Part shown: positions 1-10,200 of the stretch, piece after piece
Numbering within the stretch: position 1 is the first letter of the stretch
Layout: every line of letters starts with the position of its first letter
Source of the DNA: Chryseobacterium paridis
GTDB taxonomy: Bacteria; Bacteroidota; Bacteroidia; Flavobacteriales; Weeksellaceae
Length of the DNA: 64,000 nt
Direction of reading: 5' to 3'
Assembly (NCBI RefSeq): GCF_016595215.1
Contig: NZ_JAENHK010000010.1
Location: forward strand, 895,136 to 959,135
Translations under genes and position numbers: made by a program
The notes under the pieces: generated by a model
Seen by the model: the letters and a program-made list of their open reading frames with translations, nothing else
Database searches by the model: none
What the model was told of the DNA's origin: nothing

Positions 1-2
1 TT

Positions 3-401
3 GTTAAAGAAATTATCAAAGCTACAGATCCTAAGGATATTATTTTAAATGACATTACAGACCTTTTACCAATTCCAAAATGGTATTCCGACAATTTATG
101 CCTACTCGGAGATTCAGCTCACGCAACAACCCCTAATATGGGTCAGGGAGCTTGCCAAGCTATAGAAGATGCTTACATTATCGGAAAGTTATTAGAAAAA
201 AGTAAAGACTTTAATTCCATTTTTGAAGAATTCCAGAAGATTAGGAGAAAGAAAGTAGATTATATTGTTAGTACAAGTCATCAGGTAGGTAAGATATCTA
301 TGTGGAAACACGCAACCGGGCTTCGAAATTTTTTAATGAAAATGGTCCCGGAAAATACCAATAAAAAGATGATAGAGAAGTTGATTCAATTGGAAATGTG
401 A
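3..401 (+). CDS. FAD-dependent monooxygenase, C-terminal part (5' end outside window)
   Basis: The reading frame is open from base 3 to the stop at 401 (132 residues), so the gene enters from the left edge. The segment GDSAHATTPNMGQG followed by an acidic helix (AIEDAYIIGKLL) is the third FAD-binding motif of aromatic-ring hydroxylase/PHBH-fold flavoprotein monooxygenases, where the Asp contacts the ribityl chain. The last 60 residues are the usual basic C-terminal helices. The N-terminal GxGxxG and substrate domain are missing from the window, so the substrate cannot be judged. It converges on the next gene across a long hairpin. Confidence 0.85.
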   Translation, partial: VKEIIKATDPKDIILNDITDLLPIPKWYSDNLCLLGDSAHATTPNMGQGACQAIEDAYIIGKLLEKSKDFNSIFEEFQKIRRKKVDYIVSTSHQVGKISMWKHATGLRNFLMKMVPENTNKKMIEKLIQLEM

Positions 402-445
402 TCAACTATTTCATGTTCATAAAATGAAGATCATAAAAATATTAA

Positions 446-503
446 AAGCTGTATAGCCTTATTTAAACACTTAAAGTTAATTATAAATAAAGCTATACAA
501 CTT
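446..503. terminator. Bidirectional terminator-like hairpin
   Basis: Arms 446-464 and 485-503 are complementary at 17 of 19 positions around a 20-nt AT-rich loop. It lies between the convergent monooxygenase and DUF3347 genes, so it can serve both. Confidence 0.6.
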
Positions 504-528
504 ATTACTTTAAAGATAAATACAGTAG

Positions 529-1002
529 TTATTTAATCTCTGATTTGACACTTCCGCAAGAAAGCATTTTACTTCCATAATAAGGATTTACAATTTGCTT
601 TTCGTTGCTCAACCAGCTTCCATCAGCCATTGGGCAATATTGAACAAAAATTGGTTTTTCAGAAAGTTTAAATTGTTTTGTTAATGCAATCATATTATTT
701 GACAAGCTAAGGAAAGCCTCTCTTTGAGCAACAATACTTTTCGTTTCAGAAATAGTAGCAGCACCTTTCTTAATAGCATTCAAATTTCCCTCAGAGATTA
801 CTTTGGAATCAATTGTTGAAGTTGTTTTTAGGAATTCAGCGGCTGCTTTTGAAGTTTTATCCGCATCATCAGAAGTTAATGCTGTTTTAATGGCAACATA
901 ATTCTCATATAACTTTGAAACCTGTGGATTCGCTTTAGTTTGTGCTGTTAAAGAGATTACTGAGAATATAGATAGAACTGCGGTAATGATATACTTTTTC
1001 AT
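529..1002 (-). CDS. DUF3347 domain secreted protein (probable metal-binding)
   Basis: The product has 157 residues with a signal peptide of about 20 residues ending SLTAQ. The C-terminal block carries YCPMADGSW (Cys123, Met125), then NPYYGSKMLSCG (Cys149). This Cys/Met pattern is the hallmark of DUF3347, which occurs as a free periplasmic protein or at the C-terminus of CusB-like efflux adaptors in Bacteroidota, and the residues suit copper or silver binding. The middle is helical and Ala/Thr-rich. The next gene upstream on the same strand is a small Cys/His protein, supporting a role in metal handling, though that is inferred from family and context only. Confidence 0.75.
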   Translation of the reverse strand: MKKYIITAVLSIFSVISLTAQTKANPQVSKLYENYVAIKTALTSDDADKTSKAAAEFLKTTSTIDSKVISEGNLNAIKKGAATISETKSIVAQREAFLSLSNNMIALTKQFKLSEKPIFVQYCPMADGSWLSNEKQIVNPYYGSKMLSCGSVKSEIK

Positions 1003-1111
1003 TGTTTTAAAATTTAGAATTAAATAAGTTTTAATTAAGAATAATTTGAAATCGCATTTTGCGACAACATGTATTGTTTATGTTAAAAAACATAAAGTGA
1101 AAAACTTAATT

Positions 1112-1489
1112 CTAAATTCTGAAGTTACAATGTGTAATAAAAATAGGTATAGATTTACTCTCAGGAGGAGCATTGATCTGAATCTGAGTAAATTTTGTAG
1201 TCGAAAAAGATCGGTCAATAAAAAAGAATTCGTGTGCTTTATATGCTACAATCTGCTTTAAAAAATCAATTTTTAAGAAATCTGATTTCTGTGAATCATC
1301 AACTTTTACAATTTTGATTTCTGTTTTGCAACAGTCTTTTTTAGTTTTAACGCCACATTTAGCACATACATCATCTGTTTTCTGACTTATAGAAACCAGT
1401 TCGTCCATACAATAGTGAATGCTAAAAACGGCTCCGGAAGAAAATCCGAAGTAGAAAATAGAAAACAATATGGCAAGAATCTTTTTCAT
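1112..1489 (-). CDS. HYC_CC_PP family small secreted protein
   Basis: This 125-residue protein has a hydrophobic N-terminus and the three signatures that name the family: HYC at residues 25-27, an adjacent Cys pair at 53-54 (preceded by CAKC at 42-45) and a Pro pair at 108-109 near the C-terminus. The HYC motif sits right after the signal segment. The family's function is not established; the Cys/His content and the neighbouring DUF3347 gene 109 bp downstream suggest metal sensing or scavenging. A terminator-like hairpin separates it from the TonB receptor transcribed towards it. Confidence 0.75.
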   Translation of the reverse strand: MKKILAILFSIFYFGFSSGAVFSIHYCMDELVSISQKTDDVCAKCGVKTKKDCCKTEIKIVKVDDSQKSDFLKIDFLKQIVAYKAHEFFFIDRSFSTTKFTQIQINAPPESKSIPIFITHCNFRI

Positions 1490-1573
1490 AATGCTAAAAC
1501 AAAGGTAAAAATATCTTTTGGACAGATGTTATAAAATTATGTAATGTTATTATAAAATTCAGAAAAGCGCTAA

Positions 1574-1614
1574 ATAAAAAAACTTCTGAAATTTTCAGAA
1601 GTTTTTTATTTTTT
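1574..1614. terminator. Terminator hairpin after the TonB receptor
   Basis: A perfect AACTTCTGAAA / TTTCAGAAGTT stem (1581-1602) is flanked by an A-tract and a T-tract. On the minus strand it follows the TonB receptor stop; the flanking tracts allow use in either direction. Confidence 0.7.
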
Positions 1615-1618
1615 ATAT

Positions 1619-1680
1619 CTCGCAGATTTTGCAGATCGTTTAACTTTCAATTTTCAACTCTCCACTTTCAACTTTTAATT
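1619..1680. repeat. Intergenic simple-repeat tract
   Basis: It contains CGCAGATTTTGCAGAT (also present near 20180) followed by a 7-bp-periodic TTTCAAC-like tract. The same pyrimidine-rich motif recurs near 5570, 26695 and 45917, and as its complement near 25672, 26593 and 45822. Confidence 0.6.
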
Positions 1681-1686
1681 TAAATC

Positions 1687-3918
1687 TTACCTAATCTTAA
1701 ACTCAAGTTTTACATTGAAAAATCGTCCTGTTAAACGAACTGGAACAGGATACATATAATTCGTATTCGCATCTGTAATCCATTGGTTTGCTACTGTATT
1801 TCTGATATTGAATGCGTTGAAAACCTGTACTCCTAAAATCAATTCTTCAAAGTTACCCCAGAATCCATATTTCTTCTTTTTATCTTTAGAGTCAATAAAT
1901 ACTTTGGATAACCCAAGGTCAACTCTCTTGTAGGAAGTTAGTGTTCTTTGATATTGATAAGCTGCAGTTACATCTGGTGCTCCATTTTGGTCTAATATGA
2001 TTGGAGCTCCCGTTGGTAGCCCCATCGCATACGTTAATGTAAGATTCACTCTCATAGAAGGAAACTGAGGCATATAATCCTGATAGAACATGGCAAACCT
2101 AAATCTTTGATCAGTAGGTCTTGGGATATTCCCTCTTCCATCAATGTTTTCATACACTCTCGCATAACTTGCCGATAACCAGGAGTCTATTCCCGGTACA
2201 AATTCACCAAATAATCTGGTATCAATTCCATAAGCATAACCTGTGGCATTATTTTTACCGGAATAGCGGATCCTTACATTATCCATGTAGTATGGAATCA
2301 GATTATCCATCTTTTTATAATAAGCTTCCGTTGTTAATTTAAACGGTCGGTCATACATCTGGAACTCATAATCATTTGCTAAAATCAACTGTATAGAACG
2401 CTGAGATTTTATGGTATTATTAAAGTTTCCATCTAAATCTTTGATCTCTTTATAGAATGGCGCCTGATAGTACACTCCACCAGATAACCTGAATAACATA
2501 TCGCTTTCCCAGTCTGGCTTAATAGCAAATTGAGCACGTGGAGAGAAGATAGTTTCATTATTAAAACTCCAGTGAGAAACCCTCACTCCTGCATTGATGA
2601 AAACTTTATTGGTTCCCCAGAAAAACTTCTGTGAATACTGTGCATATGCAGATAGCCTTGTTGGTTCAATTGAGTTTTTGCCAGCTATGTTGTATAATAA
2701 TTTAAGATCACCTCCTATTCCTAATCTTGGATCATCCGGAGGTCTTGGTATACTGTACCCTGCAGAATCTATTAATTTCCATTCGTTGGTGAGATCCTTC
2801 AGATTTTCTTTCTCATACTTAAAACCTACTTCAATATCCGTATTTACATTGGGTGAGAAGCGTCCTCTGAACTGTGTTCCATAAGTTCTTACAAAAAGAT
2901 CATTTCTTGCATGATCAATCTGCCCCCCGCTATCATAACTTGTTACAGGTGCTCCAGTAATGGGATCAAACGTTTGCAATATATAAGCGGATGCTATCGT
3001 ATAATATTCCCTTTCACGGTTTTGATATGCAAATGCATCTAAAGTAAACTTCCATTGGTCTGATGGTTTGAAATTCATGGAAAGTGTTCCCATCATATTC
3101 TTATACTGATCATTTTCCTTTCCGGCATAATTAACAGTCAGGTTTAATGGTCTTTGAAGACTTCCGAAATCAACGCTTCTTTCTTTAGGGATCATCTCGT
3201 AGTCATTTTTAGAATAATATCCTACGAATGAAAGGCTAAGCTTCGGATTGATATGATAATTGATATAAGATTGAAAATCCCAATACGTAGGATTGAAATT
3301 CGTATCCTCTTTTAATGTATTCAGAACCAGGTTTGTATTTCTGTATCTTCCAGAAAATAAAGCGGTTAGTTTTTTATTTTTTGATGCAAAACCAGTCGTT
3401 AATCGTCCTCCAATTAAACTGGCTTCTCCACCGAGTTCAAATTTTTCAGGTTCCCGATAATAAATATTTAAAGCAGAAGACATCTTGTCTCCATATCTTG
3501 GCTCAAAACCTCCTGCAGAGAAATTCACTGTTGAAACCATATCCGGATTAATGATACTCAATCCTTCCTGTTGAGAGTTTCTGATCAGGAAAGGTCTGTA
3601 AATTTCAATATCATTAATGTAAATAAGGTTTTCATCATAGTTTCCACCACGAACCATATATTGCGAAGAAAGCTCTGTATTAGAGTTTACGGATGGCAGG
3701 GTTTTAAGGATCCCTTCTATTCCTCCCGAAATACTCGCAACATTTTTAGCATCTTTTGCCGAAATTTTCACAGTACTAAGGTCAGTTGTACGTCCTACGA
3801 TTTTTTTCTGGAATACGACTTCCTCAATATCTGAGACTTTTGTAGTATCCCTCTTTTTTGTTTGAGAGAATACTAACATGGGAACCACAAGGCTCAACGG
3901 TAAAACTAGTTTTTTCAA
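1687..3918 (-). CDS. TonB-dependent outer-membrane receptor
   Basis: The 743-residue protein has a signal peptide (about residues 1-19, ending LVFSQ), a plug domain (about 45-150, with YMVRGGNYDENLIYINDIEIY resembling the conserved RGG and plug core) and a long region rich in alternating aromatic strands typical of a 22-strand barrel. It ends KLEFKIR rather than in the usual terminal Phe. There is no N-terminal carboxypeptidase-like domain, so it is shorter than SusC-type receptors, and there is no SusD partner. It imports an unknown substrate by TonB energy. Two small putative metal-binding proteins lie downstream, so a metal-chelate substrate is possible but unproven. Confidence 0.88.
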   Translation of the reverse strand: MKKLVLPLSLVVPMLVFSQTKKRDTTKVSDIEEVVFQKKIVGRTTDLSTVKISAKDAKNVASISGGIEGILKTLPSVNSNTELSSQYMVRGGNYDENLIYINDIEIYRPFLIRNSQQEGLSIINPDMVSTVNFSAGGFEPRYGDKMSSALNIYYREPEKFELGGEASLIGGRLTTGFASKNKKLTALFSGRYRNTNLVLNTLKEDTNFNPTYWDFQSYINYHINPKLSLSFVGYYSKNDYEMIPKERSVDFGSLQRPLNLTVNYAGKENDQYKNMMGTLSMNFKPSDQWKFTLDAFAYQNREREYYTIASAYILQTFDPITGAPVTSYDSGGQIDHARNDLFVRTYGTQFRGRFSPNVNTDIEVGFKYEKENLKDLTNEWKLIDSAGYSIPRPPDDPRLGIGGDLKLLYNIAGKNSIEPTRLSAYAQYSQKFFWGTNKVFINAGVRVSHWSFNNETIFSPRAQFAIKPDWESDMLFRLSGGVYYQAPFYKEIKDLDGNFNNTIKSQRSIQLILANDYEFQMYDRPFKLTTEAYYKKMDNLIPYYMDNVRIRYSGKNNATGYAYGIDTRLFGEFVPGIDSWLSASYARVYENIDGRGNIPRPTDQRFRFAMFYQDYMPQFPSMRVNLTLTYAMGLPTGAPIILDQNGAPDVTAAYQYQRTLTSYKRVDLGLSKVFIDSKDKKKKYGFWGNFEELILGVQVFNAFNIRNTVANQWITDANTNYMYPVPVRLTGRFFNVKLEFKIR

Positions 3919-3962
3919 AAGAAATGTTTTAAGAATTTCTAAAATTAAGTATTTTTTAACAA

Positions 3963-4772
3963 TTACAAAATCGATTCTCTAATTCTTGTTAATTTTTGTA
4001 ACAAATCTTCTAATAAATCTAGCCTTAACATGTTAGCTCCATCAGATAATGCCGTTTCTGGTGTAGGATGTGTTTCTATGAAAAGTCCATCTGCACCTAC
4101 CGCAATTCCTGCTTTGGCGATTGTTTCAATTAAGTCCGGTCTTCCTCCTGTAACCCCTGAATTTTGGTTTGGTTGTTGTAAAGAATGAGTAACATCCAGA
4201 ATTACCGGAGCATACTGTCTCATGGTAGGAATTCCTCTGTAATCCACGATCAGATCTGTATATCCAAAAGAATTTCCTCTTTCAATGATCGCTACTTTCT
4301 GATTATTGGAATCTGTTATTTTCTGAACAGCAAATTTCATCGATTCCGGAGAAAGAAACTGTCCTTTTTTCAATGTAACACATTTTCCAGTTTCTGCTGC
4401 TGCAACTAATAAATCAGTCTGGCGTACTAAAAATGCCGGAATCTGTAGAACATCTACATATTGGGCTGCTAAAGCCGCATGTTCATTTTCATGAATATCT
4501 GTGGTGGTAGGAATATTAAAAGTTTCTCCAACTTTTTTTAGAATTTCTAAAGATTTTTCTTCACCAATCGTCGTAAAAGAATCTACTCTACTTCTGTTTG
4601 CTTTTTTGAAGCTTCCTTTAAAAATATAAGGAATATTGTATTTATTAGTAATTTCTATTACTTTTTCAGCAATCCTCAATGCCATATCTTCGCCTTCGAT
4701 GATACAAGGTCCTGCGGTAAGAAAAAAGTTTTTTGAATCTTTGTGGTGGATATTATCTAAATACTGAATCAT
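3963..4772 (-). CDS. kdsA: 3-deoxy-8-phosphooctulonate synthase (Kdo-8-P synthase)
   Basis: It condenses phosphoenolpyruvate with arabinose 5-phosphate in the cytoplasm to make Kdo-8-phosphate, the first committed step to the Kdo of lipid A-core. Near the N-terminus it has FFLTAGPCIIEG, then FKGSFKKANRS and the TDIHE and DVTHSLQQPN motifs of the family (substrate and metal loops), with a C-terminal GADGLFIETHP block. At 269 residues it is close to the usual 275-285. kdsB lies 24 kb away at 28.8 kb, so the Kdo genes are dispersed. The stop is about 40 bp downstream of the TonB receptor start on the same strand. Confidence 0.96.
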   Translation of the reverse strand: MIQYLDNIHHKDSKNFFLTAGPCIIEGEDMALRIAEKVIEITNKYNIPYIFKGSFKKANRSRVDSFTTIGEEKSLEILKKVGETFNIPTTTDIHENEHAALAAQYVDVLQIPAFLVRQTDLLVAAAETGKCVTLKKGQFLSPESMKFAVQKITDSNNQKVAIIERGNSFGYTDLIVDYRGIPTMRQYAPVILDVTHSLQQPNQNSGVTGGRPDLIETIAKAGIAVGADGLFIETHPTPETALSDGANMLRLDLLEDLLQKLTRIRESIL

Positions 4773-4879
4773 TTTATTATAATTAAAAGTTCAGTAAAAA
4801 TACTTATAATGTTTCAGAATCCGAAATTATTTGAAATCTTAATATTTTTAAAATCCCAAAGACATTTCTTTCCAAACCA

Positions 4880-5410
4880 TTAAGAATTCATCTTTTTTAA
4901 GATCTTTTCAAAAGTATTGATATTTCTACTTGTAAACTGATCTTTCATGCTTTTCTTCCCTAAAATTTTTCCAAAACTGGAATCCAATGTATTTCCTTTA
5001 GGAACCTGCCAGTAGAAAATATCATTGATGATCTCACCCTTCTCATTTTCAGTTTTAGAAGCTAGCTCAAATTCTTTCATTAAAACAGTCTCTACACCTC
5101 CGTTTCCCACAAAAGTATAGCTATGGAAATCATCGTTCTTCTCAAAAGGGTTTCCTTTCCAGAAGGCTTCAATTTCAGCAAGAGATTTGATAAACAGAAA
5201 AGCTTCATAAGAAAAGTACTCTGACATAGATTTTTCAAGAATCACCTTTAAATCAGACACTTTTTTATCTGAAGAAAAAACAATATTTCCGGAAGCTAGT
5301 ATAGAACTTACATCCTTCATTCCTGCTTCTTTGAAAACCTGACAAACATCTGCCATTTTCATATTGGTTCCTTTCACGTTTACGCCTCGAAGAAAAGCAC
5401 AGTATTTCAT
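4880..5410 (-). CDS. DUF1697 domain protein
   Basis: The 176-residue protein starts MKYCAFLRGVNVKGTNMKMADV, the characteristic DUF1697 opening (a short strand then RGVNVGG-like loop), followed by ILASGNIVFSS and a C-terminal GTLDSSFGKI-like segment with several Lys residues. The family is widespread, cytosolic and of unknown function. It is preceded by a 235-bp repeat-rich spacer and followed after 107 bp by kdsA, with no sign of an operon with either. The start ATG at 5410 gives the conserved N-terminus. Confidence 0.88.
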   Translation of the reverse strand: MKYCAFLRGVNVKGTNMKMADVCQVFKEAGMKDVSSILASGNIVFSSDKKVSDLKVILEKSMSEYFSYEAFLFIKSLAEIEAFWKGNPFEKNDDFHSYTFVGNGGVETVLMKEFELASKTENEKGEIINDIFYWQVPKGNTLDSSFGKILGKKSMKDQFTSRNINTFEKILKKMNS

Positions 5411-5419
5411 ATTTTTAGT

Positions 5420-5645
5420 TTTTAGGTTGTAGATCTTAGGTTGTAGTTCTTAGGTTATAGGTGGTAGGGTTTAGGGAAAATAACTGTTATAAATAAGTTA
5501 CGGGGTTCGGGGTTCGAGGTTTTAAACTTTTGGAATCTAATTTCTCTAGCCTCTAACATCTAACTTCTCATTTTCAACTTTCAACTTTCAACTTTCAATT
5601 TTCAACTAGCAATTTTAACTCGTACCTCGCATCTCGAACCTCGCA
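5420..5645. repeat. Composite intergenic simple-repeat hairpin region
   Basis: Four tracts follow one another: three near-copies of a 14-bp TTAGGTTGTAG unit (5422-5465), a GGGGTTCGGGGTTCGAGG tract (5502-5519), a 7-bp TTTCAAC array (5570-5605) and a CTCGTACCTCGCATCTCG tract (5619-5645) that is roughly the reverse complement of the second. The second and fourth can pair, giving a large imperfect stem between divergent repeat tracts. No coding potential was seen. Confidence 0.7.
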
Positions 5646-7130
5646 TCACTTAATCCTAACGTACAAATTATAATCCGTTCCTGAAGGTTTCAAACGATAA
5701 ATCTTCTCCAGAATGGTATTTTCACTCTTCAAATGGTCTTTTATTCTAAACTCTTCTAATAACCTGTAGTGGGTTTTGTAATACTCTGCATCTTTACCTT
5801 TGAACAGATCATTGTATGAAAGCAGGTACTTCGGTTTTCTGTTTTTTACGGTATTGATCCAATAATTCTTCTTGTCTTTTTTGATTTCATTTTGAATCTG
5901 TTTATCAACCAAACCTACTTCATCGATCGTTTTTAATCCTGAAAAATAAGGAACATATCCAGCCGGCTCCAGTAAAATCCATTGACTTTTATCTTTCTCA
6001 TAAAAATTTAAAGAGGTTCCTATAGACCTTCTGTAATTCCATTCTCCGTTTCCTGTTGCGATAGAATGAATGGTCTGAAAGATCGTCATAGGGAGAATGT
6101 AGATAATGATCAATAAAAACAACCATATATTTCTTTTCACCTTTTGCTCTAATACAAATACTAAAACCGGAACAAAAAGTAAAATCTGTGGAACCCAATA
6201 ATACCAATCAAAAAGACTTTTCTGGGAAAGGAAAATCAATTGTTTCGCCCAGCCAAAAAGAAATATCATCCATAAAAAATAATTTCTTTTTTCTTTCTGG
6301 CGAATCAAAAATATAAAACAAACCAGTTCAAAGATCAGAACAATTATAGTAAATGGATTAAAATTCCCCGGTAATTTCAACATTCCCCAGAAATTTCCAT
6401 AGTTGGTTATGAAATATTCTACATCCTGACTGAATGTAAAGTTCTTATCATAAAGAAGCTTTTTCGCAACAATTGTATTATTTACCCATTCACCAAAATA
6501 AAACCAGTTGAAAGCAAGCGCGATAGAGACTCCCAATACTCCACCGGCAATATAGCTCCATCGGATTTTCTTATTCCAGAAAACATCTACCAAAAACACA
6601 ATTCCTAAAAAAATAACAGTGTCTATTCTTGTAAATAAAATAAGGATCGGTAAGACAATAAGAGCCCATTTTTTCTCTTTTTTTAAGCCATAATACAATA
6701 AAGCCATTTCTAAGAAGAAAAGGATTCCATACTCCATTCCGAGGATAGAGATTTTTATGGAAGGAGGCAATATCCCAAACAGAAAAATAAAAATTGCTTT
6801 ATGCCAGGGATTTTTAAAAAGCAAATGAGATAAAAGCAAACTCCCTATTGTAAAGAGTATTGAATTAAAAATAAGAAGAGGCTCAATGAAACATTCTTTC
6901 CCAAAAATAATATTAAACAGATAGGAAACAAAAACATACAAATGGGTCGTGGATGCAGAAATTTTTGTATCTCCGTTAAATCCTATTACTCCGTAATCCA
7001 TTAAATTCTGAGCAACCCTCCAGGTAATGAATGCATCTTCCTGAATATGGTGTGTCAGTAAAAAAAGGAGCTTAAAAATAACTGTAAAAATTACAGCATA
7101 GATGGGAAGTTTATTTGTTCTTTCAGACAT
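5646..7130 (-). CDS. Polytopic membrane protein, GT-C glycosyltransferase-like
   Basis: The protein has 494 residues with about nine to eleven hydrophobic segments between residues 8 and 350, then a soluble C-terminal part. After the first membrane segment comes EDAFITWRVAQNLM with Glu31-Asp32. An acidic pair at this site in the first external loop is the metal/substrate motif of GT-C enzymes that use polyprenyl-phosphate sugars. The following GDTKISASTTHLYVF segment matches the loop seen in bacterial relatives. Sugar and acceptor are unknown. It precedes two DUF2723 proteins in the opposite order of transcription, making three GT-C-like genes in a row on the minus strand. Confidence 0.7.
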   Translation of the reverse strand: MSERTNKLPIYAVIFTVIFKLLFLLTHHIQEDAFITWRVAQNLMDYGVIGFNGDTKISASTTHLYVFVSYLFNIIFGKECFIEPLLIFNSILFTIGSLLLSHLLFKNPWHKAIFIFLFGILPPSIKISILGMEYGILFFLEMALLYYGLKKEKKWALIVLPILILFTRIDTVIFLGIVFLVDVFWNKKIRWSYIAGGVLGVSIALAFNWFYFGEWVNNTIVAKKLLYDKNFTFSQDVEYFITNYGNFWGMLKLPGNFNPFTIIVLIFELVCFIFLIRQKEKRNYFLWMIFLFGWAKQLIFLSQKSLFDWYYWVPQILLFVPVLVFVLEQKVKRNIWLFLLIIIYILPMTIFQTIHSIATGNGEWNYRRSIGTSLNFYEKDKSQWILLEPAGYVPYFSGLKTIDEVGLVDKQIQNEIKKDKKNYWINTVKNRKPKYLLSYNDLFKGKDAEYYKTHYRLLEEFRIKDHLKSENTILEKIYRLKPSGTDYNLYVRIK

Positions 7131-7186
7131 TGTGCATCTTTATGGCACAAATATAATCTTAAAAATGTATGAATACAATAACAAAA

Positions 7187-7208
7187 AAACGGAACCGAAG
7201 TTCCGTTT
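7187..7208 (-). terminator. Terminator of the first DUF2723 gene
   Basis: The stem AAACGGAAC / GTTCCGTTT closes a CGAA loop right after the stop. An almost identical hairpin follows the second paralogue at 10947. Confidence 0.8.
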
Positions 7209-7219
7209 AAATATGCTTT

Positions 7220-10200
7220 CTATTGTGTAGCTTTCATAATAGCCGTGGTAATTTGATTTTCTTTTTCCTTTGAATAAGTAGAATCAAAAGGCTCCATGAT
7301 ATCAAATAAGTATTGATAGAAAGGAGTGATCTTCTGTACATTTTCAGATTCACTCATTGCCTTCTCTTTACCCATCTGTTGAAGGTCCTTCACAAACACA
7401 TTGAATTTTTTATCGATTGGCTCAATGGATTTGACAAGGTATTCATACGCTTTATCTTTTTGTCCAATGGCTTTGTAAGCAGATGTTACAGATGATACAA
7501 CAAGAGAATATTCCATCGGTTTAGATCCCATTGGTCTTCGCAGGTATCTCTGTTCACTTCTGCTAAGCCCTGAATAATAATCATATTCCTCAAAAATTCC
7601 TTTCTTAAGAGTTTCTGCCAGTTTCAACCCTTTTTGCTCCTGTCCTGCTACGATATATCCGTAAACAATAGAACTTAATGAGCGTGGATCATTGTATTTT
7701 TCTACTGGGATTTCTTTTGCTGCCAGATCCAATAGTTCATTTGCTTTTGCCTTCTCACCTATTGAGGATAATGCCCCTACAGCTCTGCTCACTGTTGACC
7801 TGTAAGCTAGAATGTTTGATGTTGCTGTTTCATCATAATGATTTTTAAGGTCCTTAAAATTACCCCATTTGAAGTTTTTTACGACATTATATAATGAGTT
7901 GGCATCTGCTCTTCCCAAGTCACCATCAGGACTTGGTGGAGTATGAATAGGTACCAGTCTGTAACTGAAACCATCAAATTGTAAATAATCATCCAGATAG
8001 AAAATATTCTCACTATCATAAACCCCTCCCGACGAGAAGTTGATCGGTCTTTTCCAATCGAAATTGGCAAAAATATCAAACATCATCAGGTTCCCTTTAA
8101 AAAGCGTATTCGCTTTATAGTCGATTATGATCTGATTAACTGTATTCGCTAAATCACTTGCTTTGATAATTCCAGCTTTCACCGCATTTTCTTTATTTAC
8201 TGGTAGAATAAACTTATTTGTAGGTAAAAAATTATATTTCTCATACCGTTCTTCACCAAAGATCATCTTCAAAACTTCATCCTTTTCAGGAGATTTCATT
8301 TTAATAAAGCTGATTGCTTCTTTCAAAGTAATCGAATCCTGAGTAAGGTATTTCCTAAAAGATTGCAGTTCCGTTGCAGGAGCTCCCTGTTCCTGAAGAT
8401 TACTGAAGATATTCTGCCAGTCTTCTTTCTTCATGATGTAGATCTGATCATTAACTCCGTCTTTATAATCATCATGCGTCAATTGTCCCGGAATAGGATT
8501 CGCATTATAGGTTTTTCTCTTTACCTGATCACAATACCAGGGAGTAGAAAGCAACGTAAAATTGACGCTCTTCACATCATCACGCAATCTTTCCGTTTCC
8601 TGAATGGCCCAAACCGGAAAGGTATCATTATCACCATATAGAAATATAATATCCTCTTTCGGTAATGATTTCAAAAATGAATAGGCGTAATCATGCGCAG
8701 CTGATTTACGGCTTCGGTCGTGGGTATTGTAATTCTGGAATCCCATCATAAAAGGAATTCCTAATAACAGGATTCCCACTGCAATATTTACTCCATTCGA
8801 CTTTATTTTCTTCTGTAAGAACCATAAAATAGCACCAGCTCCTAATCCTATCCAAATGGCAAATGCATAGAAGGAACCTACCATTGCATAATCCCTTTCT
8901 CTTACTTCAAATGGCTTTACTCCGGTATAGAAAACAATTCCTACTCCGGTTAAAATAAACAAAGACAGCAAAGCATAAAATCTTCCAAAATCTCTGTTGA
9001 GTTGAAAGAAAAATCCTATTAACCCTAAGATAAATGGTAAGAAGAAAAAGGCTACTGTACTTTCATTTTTGAATTTAGCAGGCATCTTATCCTGATTCCC
9101 CCACAATGCATTGTCAATAAAAGAAAAACCTGAAATCCAGTTTCCATTGGTACTTTCCATATGCCCTTCCCTGTCATTCTGCCTTCCTACGAAATTCCAT
9201 AACAGGTATCTCACAAAGTAATATCCATTCTGGAACGTAATGAAATAATCCATATTCTGAGCCAGAGAAGGCTTTTGAACTTTTATCAGATCATATGATT
9301 TTACCTTTAAATAATCTGCTGCTGTAATGGATTTGTCCTCATATTTTTTTCTTAATTCCTCAAAGATCTGTTTCGCCTGCGGATTATCTGCCACGTCTTC
9401 ATTATCATAATTAAATGTAAAATCAGGTGCCCCATACATCGAAATGTAATTGGCCATTACATCTTTGTCTTCATTAAACATCCTTGGCATTAAACTTACC
9501 TGCGATTTACTGAAAACATAATTAAAACGATCTCCAGTTTTTCTGTACGTTCCTGTCTTTTCATCCTTTTCATAAATATCGCCCGTCTTTTCTATTTTAA
9601 AGCTTCCATCTTCATTTTTTTCAATTCCATTGGCATCAAGGAATGCAGTATAGTTTTGCCCATAAATGGTTGGCCAGTCTCCATACTGAACTCTATAATA
9701 ATAATCCCTCATTCCGATAGCAGTATCAGGATCATTAAGGTTCATCGGTGGATTAGCATTGGCTCTGATTGGGATCACCATCCAGCATGAAAAACCAATG
9801 ATCATATAAACGATTGACAGTGCTATTGTTTGAAATAGGTTTCTTTTTGTTTTCCTCGCATATTTGATAAGCAGATAAGATATAATGACCATCAGAATGA
9901 AGGCCACAATAGTTCCCGAATGGAAAGGAAGCCCCAAGCCATTAACAAAGAATATTTCAAGCTTACCAAACATGGTCATAACCAATGGGAAAATAATCTT
10001 AAATACAATGATCAGAATTCCTAATGTGATCAGATTAGCCCAGATAAAATTCTTCCAGGTAAACTTATAGTTTCTCGCATAATATACTAAGCAAATGGCA
10101 GGAATAGATAGCATGCACATCATATGTACTCCTACTGAAAGCCCTACAATAAAGAAAATCAAAATAATCCATCTTTCATTATCAGCTGCCTTATATTCAT

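Noticed and set aside
1046..1261. 71-codon plus-strand frame overlapping the HYC_CC_PP gene
   Set aside because: It is antisense to a well-supported gene with conserved HYC, CC and PP motifs.
5501..5520. GGTTCGAGG sequence considered as a tRNA T-arm
   Set aside because: No acceptor stem, anticodon arm or cloverleaf can be built around it; it belongs to a simple-repeat tract.
5570..5605. Short-unit tract considered as a CRISPR array
   Set aside because: The repeats are 7 bp and contiguous without unique spacers, and no cas genes are present.
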